Source: G016234445 sp964438865 (GTDB lineage: Bacteria > Chloroflexota > Dehalococcoidia > Tepidiformales > Tepidiformaceae). From it: DNA of 64,000 bases. How positions within the stretch are numbered: the stretch's first letter is position 1; the number at the start of each line of letters is the position of its first letter. Both the position numbers and the translations under genes were made by a program. The stretch lies in the NCBI GenBank assembly GCA_964438865.1, contig CAYTMI010000002.1, positions 219,720-283,719 on the forward strand, in the 5' to 3' direction. Below are positions 26,620 through 35,252 of the stretch, in pieces. Below the pieces are notes generated by a model that saw nothing but the letters and a program-made list of their open reading frames with translations, did not search any database and had not been told where the DNA came from.

Positions 26620-26898
26620 ATGTTCCGACCGAAGAGCCGGTTCGCGCATGAGCGGTTCGCTGCCGTGAAGCTCGGAGTCGCCACCTTCAGCCTCGTGCTG
26701 TTCGCGGGCGGGTGGGTGCTGTTCGAAGCCACGAACGAACAGTCCGGAGCCGTCGGACCTCCCGCCACCCTGACCCCCGAACCGAGCCCCACCTCCACCC
26801 CGGCCCCGGGCACAGCGTCCCCGACGACGGCGGCGACCGGGACGCGCCCTCCTTCGGCGACACCCACGCGGACGCCAACGAAGTCGAAGGGTTCGTGA
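26620..26898 (+). CDS. Small Pro/Thr-rich single-pass membrane peptide, copy 2
   Basis: 92 residues from the ATG at 26620; a GTG at 26593 is possible. It has the same plan as the peptide at 25699: a basic head with RFAHERFAAVK, one span (VATFSLVLFAGGWVLFEA), a Thr/Pro linker with TPEPSPTSTP repeats, and the tail TPTKSKGS, which matches RARRSRGS of copy 1 at the last positions (S-K/R-G-S). It stops one base before the ATG of the second haem protein. Confidence 0.6.
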   Translation: MFRPKSRFAHERFAAVKLGVATFSLVLFAGGWVLFEATNEQSGAVGPPATLTPEPSPTSTPAPGTASPTTAATGTRPPSATPTRTPTKSKGS

Positions 26899-26899
26899 G

Positions 26900-27523
26900 A
26901 TGAGCTGGAAGCTGATGCTAGCGGTCATGGTAGCGACGGTGGCAGCGGCGGTGGGGGCGCGAAGTGCGGGCGGGACAGCAACCTGGGATGCGGCGCGCGC
27001 GGCGGGGTTCGTCGGCTACCTGCTGCTGTGGGCAGCCTGTTTCACCGGCGCCGGGGTGAACCTCCGGTTCCATCCACTGGTCGGAAAGCAGGCCGTTGCT
27101 TTCGAACTGCACCGCGGGACGGCCGTGCTTTCGGTAGCCTTTGTCGCCGGGCACATGGCCGCCCTCCTCCTGGACCGGTGGATGACGTTCGGCGTCATGG
27201 ATGTGCTTGTGGGATTCACGGCGGGCTACCGGCCGCTGGCAACGGGGCTGGGGGCGGTGGCACTCTGGCTCATGGTGGGCATCCTGGTGAGCACCGCCTA
27301 CTCCGCGCAGATGCCCAAGGCCTTGTGGCGAGGCCTGCACTTCTTCAGTTACCTGGCCTTCGCGGCGGCGCTGGCGCACGCGCTCCTCGCCGGGAGCGAC
27401 ACTGAGCACTGGCCGACCCACGTCGTCTACAGCACCACGACCGGGGCGCTCCTCGGGGCGATGCTTCTCCGGTTCTTCCTCCGCGACATGGTCGCGCCGC
27501 ATCACGAGGAGCCCGGCGCCTAA
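26900..27523 (+). CDS. Ferric-reductase-like haem membrane protein, copy 2
   Basis: 207 residues, paralogue of the protein at 25950. Shared blocks include TWDAARAAGFVGYLLLWA (copy 1: SWDASRAAGFASYLLLWA) and FTAGYRPLATGLGAVALWL. Haem-ligand candidates H71/H85 and H147/H160 keep the exact spacing of copy 1. The C-terminus is longer and polar (HHEEPGA). The tandem arrangement peptide-haem protein-peptide-haem protein points to duplication of a two-gene unit. The 3' end overlaps the convergent peptidase gene by 4 bases. Confidence 0.75.
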   Translation: MSWKLMLAVMVATVAAAVGARSAGGTATWDAARAAGFVGYLLLWAACFTGAGVNLRFHPLVGKQAVAFELHRGTAVLSVAFVAGHMAALLLDRWMTFGVMDVLVGFTAGYRPLATGLGAVALWLMVGILVSTAYSAQMPKALWRGLHFFSYLAFAAALAHALLAGSDTEHWPTHVVYSTTTGALLGAMLLRFFLRDMVAPHHEEPGA

Positions 27524-29499
27524 ACCTCCAGCCCCAGCCCCCGGAGGAAGGCGTCGCTGTTCGGTTCGCGGCCGAGGAACTGGCGCACCATGTCGCCGCC
27601 GTCTACCGAGCCGCCGCGTTCGAGCACGGTCCGCCGGTATTCGGTGCCAATCGCGGGGTCGAGCAGGCCGGCGGCTTCGAAGCGGGTGAATATGTCGTCG
27701 CCAAAGACGTTCGACCAGAGGTAGCCGTAGTAGCCGGCGTCGTAACCGAAGAGGTGGCCGAAGCCGGACTGGAAGTGCGTCCCCGGGGTGTAGGGAAAGC
27801 CGCAGACGTCGTGGACGCGGGCCAGGGTCGCGGTCGTGTCGCCGTCGAACCCGGGGGAGTGGTAGGCGAAGTCAAGGGTGGCGAAGAGCAACTGGCGGAG
27901 GGTCATCACGCCGGAATCGAGGTGTCGAGCGGCGAGCATGGCCTGGACCAGGTGTTCGGGGACGGGTTCGCCCGATTCGTAGTGGCGGCTGAAACGGCGC
28001 AGCACCCCCTCGTCCCAGACCCAGTGTTCGAGCATCTGTGAGGGTGCTTCGACGAAATCGCGCTCGGTCGCGGTGCCGCTGAAACGGGCGCGGCGAGCAC
28101 GGGTCAGGGTCTGGTGGAGGATGTGGCCGAATTCGTGGAAGAGCGTCTCTACTTCCGTGTGGCGAAGGAGCGAGGGCTGCGATGCGGACGGCTTCGTGAA
28201 GTTGGCGACGATCGCACTCACCGGCGCCTGGTACGCCCCGTCCGGCAACTGGCGCCCGGGGCGTAGCGTGAAGGCGGCGGCGTGACCGTACTTGCTGGGC
28301 CGGGGGAAGAGGTCCATATAGAAGCGGGCGAAGGGCTCATCTTCCCCGGCTTCGCAGACGTCGAAGGCGCGCACGTCGGGGTGCCACATGGGTGCCTGGA
28401 CCTCGCGGTAGGTCACGCCGAGGAGGCGCTCGGTGACGTCGAAAAGCCCGTCGAGGACGGCATCGAGGGGGAAGTAGGTCGCCACTTCGAACTCGTCGAC
28501 GGCGTAGCGGGTCTTCATCAAGCGGCTGTGGTAGAACCGCCAGTCCCAGATGTTGAGGGTGTCCGAACCGGCGTGCTCCCGCTTCGCTTCGCGGAGGGCG
28601 GCCATGTCGGCCGCGGCCTTCACGGTGACGCGCTCGCGGAGGTCGGCCAGGAAGCTGTCGACCGAGGCGCGAGTCTTCGCCATGCGCACCTCAACCGTGT
28701 AGGCCGCCCAGGAGTCATAGCCAAGGAGGCGGGCAATCTCCGCCCGGACCTGGATAGCGCGTTCCAGCCGCTGGACGTTCGCGGGACCCGCCTTCACCTG
28801 CTCCTTGAGGAAAAGCTGGCGGCGAAGCTCCCCGGACTCGGCGTTCGACATGAACGGAAAGTACTCGGGGTAGTCGAGCGAGACGCGGTAGCGAGTCTCT
28901 CCGTCGGCCTCCACCGTCTTCAGGCTGCCGATAAACGACTCCGGGAGGCCGGCCAGGTCTTCGCGGCGGACTTCGATGCCGTCGTCCCAGTCGTCGATGG
29001 CGTTGCGGAACTGGACGCCGAGGCGGACGAGTTCCTGCTGGAGTTCCTGCACCCGGGCACGTTCGGCGGGCGGGAGTTCGAAGCCGTTGCGGCGGTAGTC
29101 GCGGAGTTCGCGTTCGAGGAACCGGGCCTCTTCGCCGGTGAGGGCTGCGGCCTCCGAGGTCGCGGCGAACTCGTTGATGGCGCGGTAGAGGTCCTCGCGG
29201 AAGGCGAGCCCGACCATGTACGTGTCGAGCTTTTCGTCCCATTCGCGGGCGGTTTCGCGGAGGGCGTCATCGGCGGAGACGTAGGCCATGAAGGCGTGCT
29301 GTCCGGATGAGATGCGCACCGGGTCCATCGCTTCTTCGAGGGCGAGGAGCGTGTTTTCGCAGGTCCGGCCACCGCTGGGGACGGCGACGATGGCGGCGAT
29401 GGCGGCGTCGCATTCGCGCATGGCGCGTTCGCAGGCAGCCGCGAGCAGTTCGGGCGTGAGGGCGGCGAAGTCGATGGTGGCGGGAGGAGAGACGCGCAT
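27520..29499 (-). CDS. M3-family oligoendopeptidase
   Basis: 659 residues. The zinc site HEFGHILH (HExxH) with the downstream Glu expected in the next helix is clear (near residue 455), and the flanking TLFHEFGHILHQTLTRAR is typical of thimet-oligopeptidase-like M3 enzymes. These act in the cytoplasm on short peptides. Substrate-binding residues near the C-terminus (HFQSGFGHLFGYDAGYYGYLWS) are also conserved. Start at the ATG at 29499, because the family N-terminus begins about there and a TACGCT box lies 6 bases before it; the frame is open into the preceding gene. Confidence 0.93.
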   Translation of the reverse strand: MRVSPPATIDFAALTPELLAAACERAMRECDAAIAAIVAVPSGGRTCENTLLALEEAMDPVRISSGQHAFMAYVSADDALRETAREWDEKLDTYMVGLAFREDLYRAINEFAATSEAAALTGEEARFLERELRDYRRNGFELPPAERARVQELQQELVRLGVQFRNAIDDWDDGIEVRREDLAGLPESFIGSLKTVEADGETRYRVSLDYPEYFPFMSNAESGELRRQLFLKEQVKAGPANVQRLERAIQVRAEIARLLGYDSWAAYTVEVRMAKTRASVDSFLADLRERVTVKAAADMAALREAKREHAGSDTLNIWDWRFYHSRLMKTRYAVDEFEVATYFPLDAVLDGLFDVTERLLGVTYREVQAPMWHPDVRAFDVCEAGEDEPFARFYMDLFPRPSKYGHAAAFTLRPGRQLPDGAYQAPVSAIVANFTKPSASQPSLLRHTEVETLFHEFGHILHQTLTRARRARFSGTATERDFVEAPSQMLEHWVWDEGVLRRFSRHYESGEPVPEHLVQAMLAARHLDSGVMTLRQLLFATLDFAYHSPGFDGDTTATLARVHDVCGFPYTPGTHFQSGFGHLFGYDAGYYGYLWSNVFGDDIFTRFEAAGLLDPAIGTEYRRTVLERGGSVDGGDMVRQFLGREPNSDAFLRGLGLEV

Positions 29500-29503
29500 C
29501 GCC

Positions 29504-30358
29504 TCAGCGTATCGGGTTGGCCCGGAGATGGGCGAGGATGTCGGCGGTGATTCGCTCCGGCTGCTCCTGGATGAGCCAGTGGCCAGCGTCGAGTTCAACG
29601 AAACGGTATGGACCCTTCATGTAGGCGGTGGCGTCTTCGCAGGCTTTCCGGCCGATCGCCGTGTCCTGGTTGCCCCAGATGGTGAGGGTCGGGACGTGGA
29701 CATCGCCGAACACCACGTCCGGGTCGGAAGGGTCGATCCCGCGGGAAGCCCGGTACCAGTTGAGGGCGGCGGTGAGCGCGCCCGGCTGGGAGAAGACCGA
29801 GAGGTACTCGGCCACCTCCTCCGGTGAGCTCTGGGACCAGATGTTCTTCAGGGCAGCGAAGCCATCGGCGGAGAGCGCAGCTTCGGCGACCCCCGGCTGC
29901 TGAAAGAAGGTCACGTACTGGCTGCGCTGGATCTGGTCAGGGTCTTCGCGGATCGCCTTCCCGAAGGCGCCCACGTGGGGCACCGAGAGCGCCGTCCACG
30001 ACTCGATCCGGGCGGGGAACTTTGCGACCACGGCCCAGCCGGAGCCCGCGCCCCAGTCGTGACCGATCAGGTGGAAGCGCTGGAAGCCGGCGGCGTTCGC
30101 CAGGGCGATGACATCCGAGGCATGGTCGATGTAGCGGTAGTGCTCCTTGTCCACGGGGCGGGCGCCGGGGCTGTAGCCGCGCTGGTCGGGTGCGAGGCAG
30201 CGGTAGCCGGCGTCCACGAGCTTGGGCATGAGCCCCGTCCACATGTGGGAGGTTTCGGGGAAGCCGTGGAGGAGGATGACGGGTTCGCCCGTGGTGCCCG
30301 CTTCGCGGCAACGAAAGGTGAAGCCACGGACGGCGATGTCGCGGATGGTGATGGGCAT
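29504..30358 (-). CDS. Alpha/beta hydrolase, epoxide-hydrolase-like
   Basis: 284 residues. Oxyanion motif HGFPE (ILLHGFPETSHMW), nucleophile elbow GHDWGAGSGW with the Asp nucleophile of epoxide hydrolases/haloalkane dehalogenases, and the late catalytic His in AGHWLIQEQPERI. The cap region is of normal size. A strong ribosome site AAGGAGG lies 7 bases before the ATG. It ends 4 bases before the peptidase ATG. A close functional relative lies at 41424. Natural substrate unknown. Confidence 0.87.
   Translation of the reverse strand: MPITIRDIAVRGFTFRCREAGTTGEPVILLHGFPETSHMWTGLMPKLVDAGYRCLAPDQRGYSPGARPVDKEHYRYIDHASDVIALANAAGFQRFHLIGHDWGAGSGWAVVAKFPARIESWTALSVPHVGAFGKAIREDPDQIQRSQYVTFFQQPGVAEAALSADGFAALKNIWSQSSPEEVAEYLSVFSQPGALTAALNWYRASRGIDPSDPDVVFGDVHVPTLTIWGNQDTAIGRKACEDATAYMKGPYRFVELDAGHWLIQEQPERITADILAHLRANPIR
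29506..29511 (-). promoter_or_regulatory. TACGCT -10 box, 6 bases before the M3 peptidase
   Basis: Minus-strand TACGCT, six bases, ATG. The box overlaps the stop region of the hydrolase gene. Fits the leaderless pattern seen at other genes here. Confidence 0.4.
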
Positions 30359-30401
30359 TGGGAAACCTCCTTTCGAGTCGTTGGTCTTCTGGGAGGCCGC
30401 C

Positions 30402-31583
30402 TCAGGCCCGGGGGAGGCCGAGGCCCCGGGTGGCGATGATGTTGCGGTTGATTTCGCTCGTGCCGCCTTCGATGGTGTTGGCGATGGAGCGCAGGTACAT
30501 GTACTTGAGGCGTCCGTTCATGGGAGCCTGCGGGCCCTCCGTCTTCGCATCGAGTTGTCCGTACATGCCGGCAACTTTCATGCCCGTGCGGTAGACGCGC
30601 TGGTTCAGTTCGGTACTGAACATCTTCGCGACGCTCGCCTCGTGGCCGGGAGCGACGCCTTCCTTCGCCTGGATGGAGACGATCTTGTAGCTCATCATCG
30701 TCGCGACGTTCGCCTCGATGAAGCGGTCCACGAGTTCGGTGCGGACCGCATCGTTGTGGCCGAGGGTGCTCGTCCCGTCCTTGATGTGCTCGCGGGCGAA
30801 CTCGGCGAGGTCTTCGACGGTCTGGCGTGCGCCCACGGCCGAGCCGATATTCGAACGCTCGAAGCTGAGGGTGGTCTGGGCAAGGTACCAGCCGCGGTTC
30901 TCGTCACCGATCATGTTCGACTTGGGAATACGCACGTCCTCGAAGAAGACTTCGTTGAATTCGTGCGAGTAGGCGGCGTTGATGAGCGGGCGCACGGTCA
31001 CGCCCGGCGACTTCATGTCGACGACGAAGTAGCTGATGCCGCGGTGCTTGGGGGCATCCGGGTCGGTGCGTGTCAGGAGGATCATCCACTTGGCCATGTG
31101 GCCGCCGGAAGTCCAGATTTTCTGGCCGTTGACCACGTAGTCGTCGCCATCGCGGACGGCACGTGTCTGGAGGCTGGCGAGGTCGGAGCCGGCGCCGGGT
31201 TCGCTGTAGCCCTGGCACCAGGTCACGTCGCCCGTGAGGATCTCGGGGAGGAACTTCTGCTTCTGTTCTTCCGTCCCGTGGACGATGAGGGTGGGGCCTG
31301 CGAAGCCGACGGCGATGCCTCCGGGACGAGGGGCGCGGGCCTCGGCGAGTTCGCTGTTGAAGATGAACTGCTCCATGACGCTCATGCCGGCGCCGCCGTA
31401 TTCCTTCGGCCATGCGGGAGCGACCCAGTTGCGCTGGGCGAGCTTCTTGATGAACTCGCGGTAGCCGGGGCCGCCGTAGGGCTGTTCGCCGTTGCGCCCG
31501 GCCGACTTCGGGGCTTCGGTGGCGACGAAGTCGCGGACCACCTGGCGGAAGGCGGCTTCTTCAGCGGTGTCGTGGAAGTTCAT
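30402..31583 (-). CDS. Acyl-CoA dehydrogenase
   Basis: 393 residues, one ACAD domain of standard length. Motifs: QGYSEPGAGSDLASLQT (FAD/substrate site near residue 125-140), IWTSGGHMAKWMILLTRT, and the C-terminal YLRSIANTIEGGTSEINRNI, where a Glu-Gly-Gly-T(S)-E segment often carries the catalytic base. It resembles acyl-CoA dehydrogenases used for branched, steroid-side-chain or terpenoid acyl chains, but the acyl group cannot be determined. 43 bases downstream lies the alpha/beta hydrolase, same strand. Confidence 0.9.
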   Translation of the reverse strand: MNFHDTAEEAAFRQVVRDFVATEAPKSAGRNGEQPYGGPGYREFIKKLAQRNWVAPAWPKEYGGAGMSVMEQFIFNSELAEARAPRPGGIAVGFAGPTLIVHGTEEQKQKFLPEILTGDVTWCQGYSEPGAGSDLASLQTRAVRDGDDYVVNGQKIWTSGGHMAKWMILLTRTDPDAPKHRGISYFVVDMKSPGVTVRPLINAAYSHEFNEVFFEDVRIPKSNMIGDENRGWYLAQTTLSFERSNIGSAVGARQTVEDLAEFAREHIKDGTSTLGHNDAVRTELVDRFIEANVATMMSYKIVSIQAKEGVAPGHEASVAKMFSTELNQRVYRTGMKVAGMYGQLDAKTEGPQAPMNGRLKYMYLRSIANTIEGGTSEINRNIIATRGLGLPRA

Positions 31584-31698
31584 GGCGTACCTCGGGTGAT
31601 GTTCAGGGGGAAATCGATGCTGCGATTCTACCGCCGGCGGCGCGCGCCGTCAGTTCCGGGGGCGAGGTGGGCAAAGGCGGGCGCGGGCGCGCTTGCGA

Positions 31699-33003
31699 TC
31701 AGAAGATGGGGTTGACGATGACCGCCTGTTCGCGGGAGGGCCCCACCGAGATCAGGTCCACCGGGCAGCCCAGCAGCACCTCGACACGACGGACGAAGGC
31801 CTGCGCCTGTTCCGGCAGGTCGTCGAAATTCCGGACTTCGGTCGTGGGCTTCTGCCAGCCCTGGTGCTCTTCGTAGATAGGCTTGCAGCGGTCGAGCATG
31901 GAGAGGCTCGCCGGCACCGTGTTCACGACCGTGCCGTCGAGGTCGTAGCCAGTGCAGATCTTGATGCTCTCCAGTCCGTCGAGGACATCCAGGCGGGTCA
32001 GGGCGACGGCGGAGATGCCGTTGAAACGCACGCTGTAACGGCCCGCCACGGCGTCGAGCCAGCCAATGCGGCGGGGCCGGCCGGTGGTGGTGCCGTATTC
32101 GCCGCGGCCGTACTCCTTGCCGTGGTCGCGCAGGCGGTTGGCGATTTCGCCTTCGAGTTCGGTGGGGAAGGACCCGTTGCCGACCCGGGTGCAGTAGCTC
32201 TTGAAGACACCGACGACCCGCTGGATGTCGGTGGGGCCGATACCGACGCCGATCGCGGCGCCGCCGCTGCTGCTGCTGGGGACGCTGGAAGTGACGAACG
32301 GGTAGGTGCCATGGTCGAGGTCCAGGAGCGAACCCTGGGCGCCTTCGAGAAGCACGTATTCGCCGCGCTGGTGGGCATCAAGCACCACCGCCTGGGTGTC
32401 GGTGACGTAGCGCTGAAGGCGCTGCCCGAACTCACGGTAGCGATCGAGGCAGTTTCGGAAGTCGAGGGGCTCGCCACCGTAGACGCCGGTGATCACCCTG
32501 TTTTCGAATTCGAGGACAGTCTTGATCCGCTCGGCCAGTTCGTCCGTCCGGAGGAGGTCGGCCACGCGGATGCCGCGGCGGGCAACCTTGTCGGCAAAGC
32601 AGGGACCGACGCCCTTGCCGGTAGTGCCGATGGCGGCATCACCACGGAGCTTTTCGTCAAGCACGTCGATGACTTTGTGCCAGGGCATGATCAGCTGGGC
32701 GCGGTCGCTCACGACGAGCCTCGCTGTGCTGACGCCCTTCGCCTCGAGGTTGTCGATCTCTTCGAGAAGGACCTCAGGGTCGATGGCGACGCCGTTGCCG
32801 ATGACGCAGGTCTTTTCCGGGTAGAAGATGCCGGCCGGGACGAGGTGAAGCTTGAACTCGCCGCGTTCGTTCACGATCGTATGGCCGGCGTTGTTCCCTG
32901 CGGAATAGCGGGCCACGACTTTGGCTTTGCGAGCGAGGAGGTCGACGATCCGGCCTTTGCCTTCGTCGCCCCACTGCCCGCCGACAACGACGACGATAGG
33001 CAT
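31699..33003 (-). CDS. purA: Adenylosuccinate synthetase
   Basis: 434 residues, the normal PurA length. It joins IMP and aspartate with GTP to make adenylosuccinate on the way to AMP. The N-terminal VVGGQWGDEGKGRIVDLLA and NNAGHTI motifs bind GTP and IMP; GTTGKGVGPCFADK and EGAQGSLLDLDHGTYPFVTSS are also invariant-type blocks. Start at the ATG at 33003; the longer frame upstream lacks homology. Thematically it supports the adenine and SAM economy encoded at 13-22 kb. Confidence 0.97.
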   Translation of the reverse strand: MPIVVVVGGQWGDEGKGRIVDLLARKAKVVARYSAGNNAGHTIVNERGEFKLHLVPAGIFYPEKTCVIGNGVAIDPEVLLEEIDNLEAKGVSTARLVVSDRAQLIMPWHKVIDVLDEKLRGDAAIGTTGKGVGPCFADKVARRGIRVADLLRTDELAERIKTVLEFENRVITGVYGGEPLDFRNCLDRYREFGQRLQRYVTDTQAVVLDAHQRGEYVLLEGAQGSLLDLDHGTYPFVTSSVPSSSSGGAAIGVGIGPTDIQRVVGVFKSYCTRVGNGSFPTELEGEIANRLRDHGKEYGRGEYGTTTGRPRRIGWLDAVAGRYSVRFNGISAVALTRLDVLDGLESIKICTGYDLDGTVVNTVPASLSMLDRCKPIYEEHQGWQKPTTEVRNFDDLPEQAQAFVRRVEVLLGCPVDLISVGPSREQAVIVNPIF

Positions 33004-33017
33004 GGTAGACACACTCC

Positions 33018-33044
33018 GGGCCTCCCATTCTGTGGGGAGGCCCG
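33018..33044. repeat. GC hairpin upstream of purA
   Basis: GGGCCTCCC, 7 bases, GGGGAGGCCC is an 8-9 bp inverted repeat in the divergent gap between purA and the KimA-like gene. It lies in the purA leader. No long T-tract follows on the minus strand, so an attenuator is only a possibility. Confidence 0.35.
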
Positions 33045-33140
33045 TTTGCGAATGGTACACCAGTTTCGGCTTCGGTTGAACGTCATGTGCTGGTTCGTGC
33101 CGGCGGGCCGGTTTCGAATGCGCGAACCCCCTCTGGGGCA

Positions 33141-33146
33141 TAAGCT
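33141..33146 (+). promoter_or_regulatory. TAAGCT box 8 bases before the KimA-like gene
   Basis: TANNNT-type hexamer TAAGCT ending 8 bases before the ATG at 33155; no ribosome site lies between. Weak individually, listed because it fits the pattern at other genes. Confidence 0.3.
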
Positions 33147-33154
33147 TCGCTGGT

Positions 33155-35161
33155 ATGCCTGACGGACCCAACGAACCCCATATCCGGCCCGTGGGCACAG
33201 GCCGCCGGATTAGCACCTACCGCGTCGCCCGCCCTCACGCGGGGATCGTCCCGCTCAGCCGGGACCGATTCGAAGCGACGGAGTACGCCGAGCAGCGCAG
33301 CGGCTGGCGCGGCGGCATCCTCAACGCCAAGGACCGGGTTGTTGGCTCGAGCATGTCCAACGCGCGGCTCGTGGAGGAGCGGCTCAGCAAGCGCGTGGCG
33401 CTCGCCATCTTCTCTTCCGACGCGCTTTCCTCCACCGCCTATGCGACCCAGGAGATCCTGTTGATCCTGGTGCTGGCGGGAGCCGGGGCGTTGACCTATA
33501 GCCTCCCCATTGCGGCCGTCATCGTGGTGCTCCTCGCCATTGTTGTTGCAAGCTACCGGCAGACGATTCGGGCCTATCCGAACGGCGGCGGCGCCTACAT
33601 CGTCGCACACGAGAACCTTGGAACCTGGGCCGGGCTCACCGCGGCAGCCTCGCTGCTCATCGACTACGTGCTGACCGTGGCGGTGTCGATCGCGGCCTCT
33701 ACGGAAGCGATCTACTCGGCCGCACCGTCGGTCCATGACTACGCCGTCCCGCTGGCAGTCGGGCTCACGACCATGATCGCCGTGGGCAACCTCCGCGGCG
33801 TCCGCGAATCGGGGACGCTGTTCTCCATCCCCACCTACGGGTTCATCTTCGTGCTTTCAGCGACGATCGCCTGGGGCGTGCTGAAGGTCGTCACCGGCGA
33901 CAGCCCGAACATCTTCGCCGCTGGCGAACCTACGCGAGAGGTCCACCAGGTTTCCCAGACGCTCACTCTCTTCCTCATCCTGCGAGCGTTTTCGGCAGGG
34001 TGTACGGCGCTGACGGGCGTCGAGGCGATCTCCAACGGCGTCCAGGCGTTCAAGAAGCCCGAGGCCAGGAACGCCGCGACCACGATGACGGCGATGGCGC
34101 TGATCTTGGGCGCGCTCTTCCTCGGCACTACGCTCCTCGCCAGGCACTTCGGCATCGTCTACGAGCACGGGGACAAGGAGACGGTGATGTCGCAGATGGG
34201 CGAGCAGGTTTTCGGCCGCAACATCGTCTACTACACGCTGCAGGTGTTCACGGCCGGCATCCTCTTCCTTGCGGCGAACACGAGCTTCAACGGTTTCCCC
34301 CTCTTGGGGGCCATCCTCGCCCGGGACGGCTACCTCCCGCGCCTCTTCCACCAGCGCGGCAACCGGCTGGTCTTCAGCTACGGCATCGCCGCGCTGACCG
34401 GGTTCGCCATCCTCCTCCTGGTCGCCTTCGGAGCGAGCACGACGCGGCTCATCCCCCTCTATGCGCTCGGCGTCTTCCTCTCGTTCACCCTGGCCCAGAG
34501 CGGCATGGTCCGGCGCTGGCTGACAATCAAGGAGAGCGGCTGGAAGCGGTCGGCGGTGATCAACGGGGTCGGCGCCGTCGCCACTTGCGTCGTCTTCGTC
34601 ATCATCCTGGTGACGAAATTCACCCAGGGCGGCTGGATGGTGGTGGCGCTGGTCCCGATCATCACCGTCTGGCTCTGGCTGATCGGGCGGTTCTACAAGC
34701 GGCTTGCGAACGCGCTAAGAGTGCCCGAGACGGCGGTGTTCGAACTCCGGCCAAAGGGCGCCTCCCGCGTCCCGGTCCTCGTGCCGGTTGAGGAGATCAA
34801 CCTCGCCACCGTGATCGCGATCGACGCCGCCTGCCAGCGGGCGAAGGTCGTGACCGCGGTGCACGTGAACTACGACGCAGAGGACGGGAGCCTGCTCATC
34901 CAGAAGTGGAACCGGCAGTTCCCGGGTGTGCCCCTCGTGGTCATCGAATCACCCTTCCGGACGGTGGCGGAGCCGCTAAGCCTCTACGTGACCGACCGCC
35001 TGAAGGAGTGGCCGCACGAAATCACCATCATCCTGCCCGTCGTGAAGGTGCGGCACTGGTACCAGCGGCCGCTGGTGAACCAGTCTCTCAAGCGGATGCG
35101 CACCCTGGTGGGCAAGCGCCGGACCGTGGAACTGATCGAACAGCCCTTCGCGGTTGGCTAA
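33155..35161 (+). CDS. KimA-like potassium/proton symporter (APC superfamily)
   Basis: 668 residues. The order of motifs follows Bacillus KimA closely: SSDALSSTAYATQEILLIL in span 1, SYRQTIRAYPNGGGAYIVA, SLLIDYVLTVAVSIAA, LRAFSAGCTALTGVEAISNG, LAANTSFNGFPLLG, and FVTKF-like ILVTKFTQGGWMV. A C-terminal cytoplasmic region (about residues 545-660, with HVNYDAEDG and HWYQRPLVNQS) corresponds to the KimA regulatory domain. KimA imports potassium with protons and in Bacillus is inhibited by cyclic di-AMP. About 12 spans. A 60-residue N-terminal extension precedes the core. No ydaO-type riboswitch is visible upstream. Function by close family resemblance. Confidence 0.85.
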   Translation: MPDGPNEPHIRPVGTGRRISTYRVARPHAGIVPLSRDRFEATEYAEQRSGWRGGILNAKDRVVGSSMSNARLVEERLSKRVALAIFSSDALSSTAYATQEILLILVLAGAGALTYSLPIAAVIVVLLAIVVASYRQTIRAYPNGGGAYIVAHENLGTWAGLTAAASLLIDYVLTVAVSIAASTEAIYSAAPSVHDYAVPLAVGLTTMIAVGNLRGVRESGTLFSIPTYGFIFVLSATIAWGVLKVVTGDSPNIFAAGEPTREVHQVSQTLTLFLILRAFSAGCTALTGVEAISNGVQAFKKPEARNAATTMTAMALILGALFLGTTLLARHFGIVYEHGDKETVMSQMGEQVFGRNIVYYTLQVFTAGILFLAANTSFNGFPLLGAILARDGYLPRLFHQRGNRLVFSYGIAALTGFAILLLVAFGASTTRLIPLYALGVFLSFTLAQSGMVRRWLTIKESGWKRSAVINGVGAVATCVVFVIILVTKFTQGGWMVVALVPIITVWLWLIGRFYKRLANALRVPETAVFELRPKGASRVPVLVPVEEINLATVIAIDAACQRAKVVTAVHVNYDAEDGSLLIQKWNRQFPGVPLVVIESPFRTVAEPLSLYVTDRLKEWPHEITIILPVVKVRHWYQRPLVNQSLKRMRTLVGKRRTVELIEQPFAVG

Positions 35162-35178
35162 GCGGCGGCTACGGTGGT

Positions 35179-35226
35179 TCATTCGTACCGCAGGGCCTGG
35201 GCAATGGGCACTTCGGAGGCGCGGTG
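35179..35226 (-). pseudogene. C-terminal scar of an FtsX/MacB-type permease
   Basis: Between the converging genes the minus strand reads RASEVPIAQALRYE-stop. An ending of the form A-x-x-x-P-[VI]-x-A-L-R-Y-E is typical of FtsX/MacB-family ABC permeases. Only about 15 residues remain before the coding signal is lost, next to the stop of the phosphatase gene. It looks like a leftover from a deletion or insertion. The short length makes this tentative. Confidence 0.4.
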
Positions 35227-35252
35227 GGCTGGGCCACCATCACATCGCCAGC

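Noticed and set aside
33040..33154. Cyclic di-AMP (ydaO) riboswitch before the KimA-like gene
   Set aside because: The gap is too short and lacks conserved blocks; only a -10-like box is seen.
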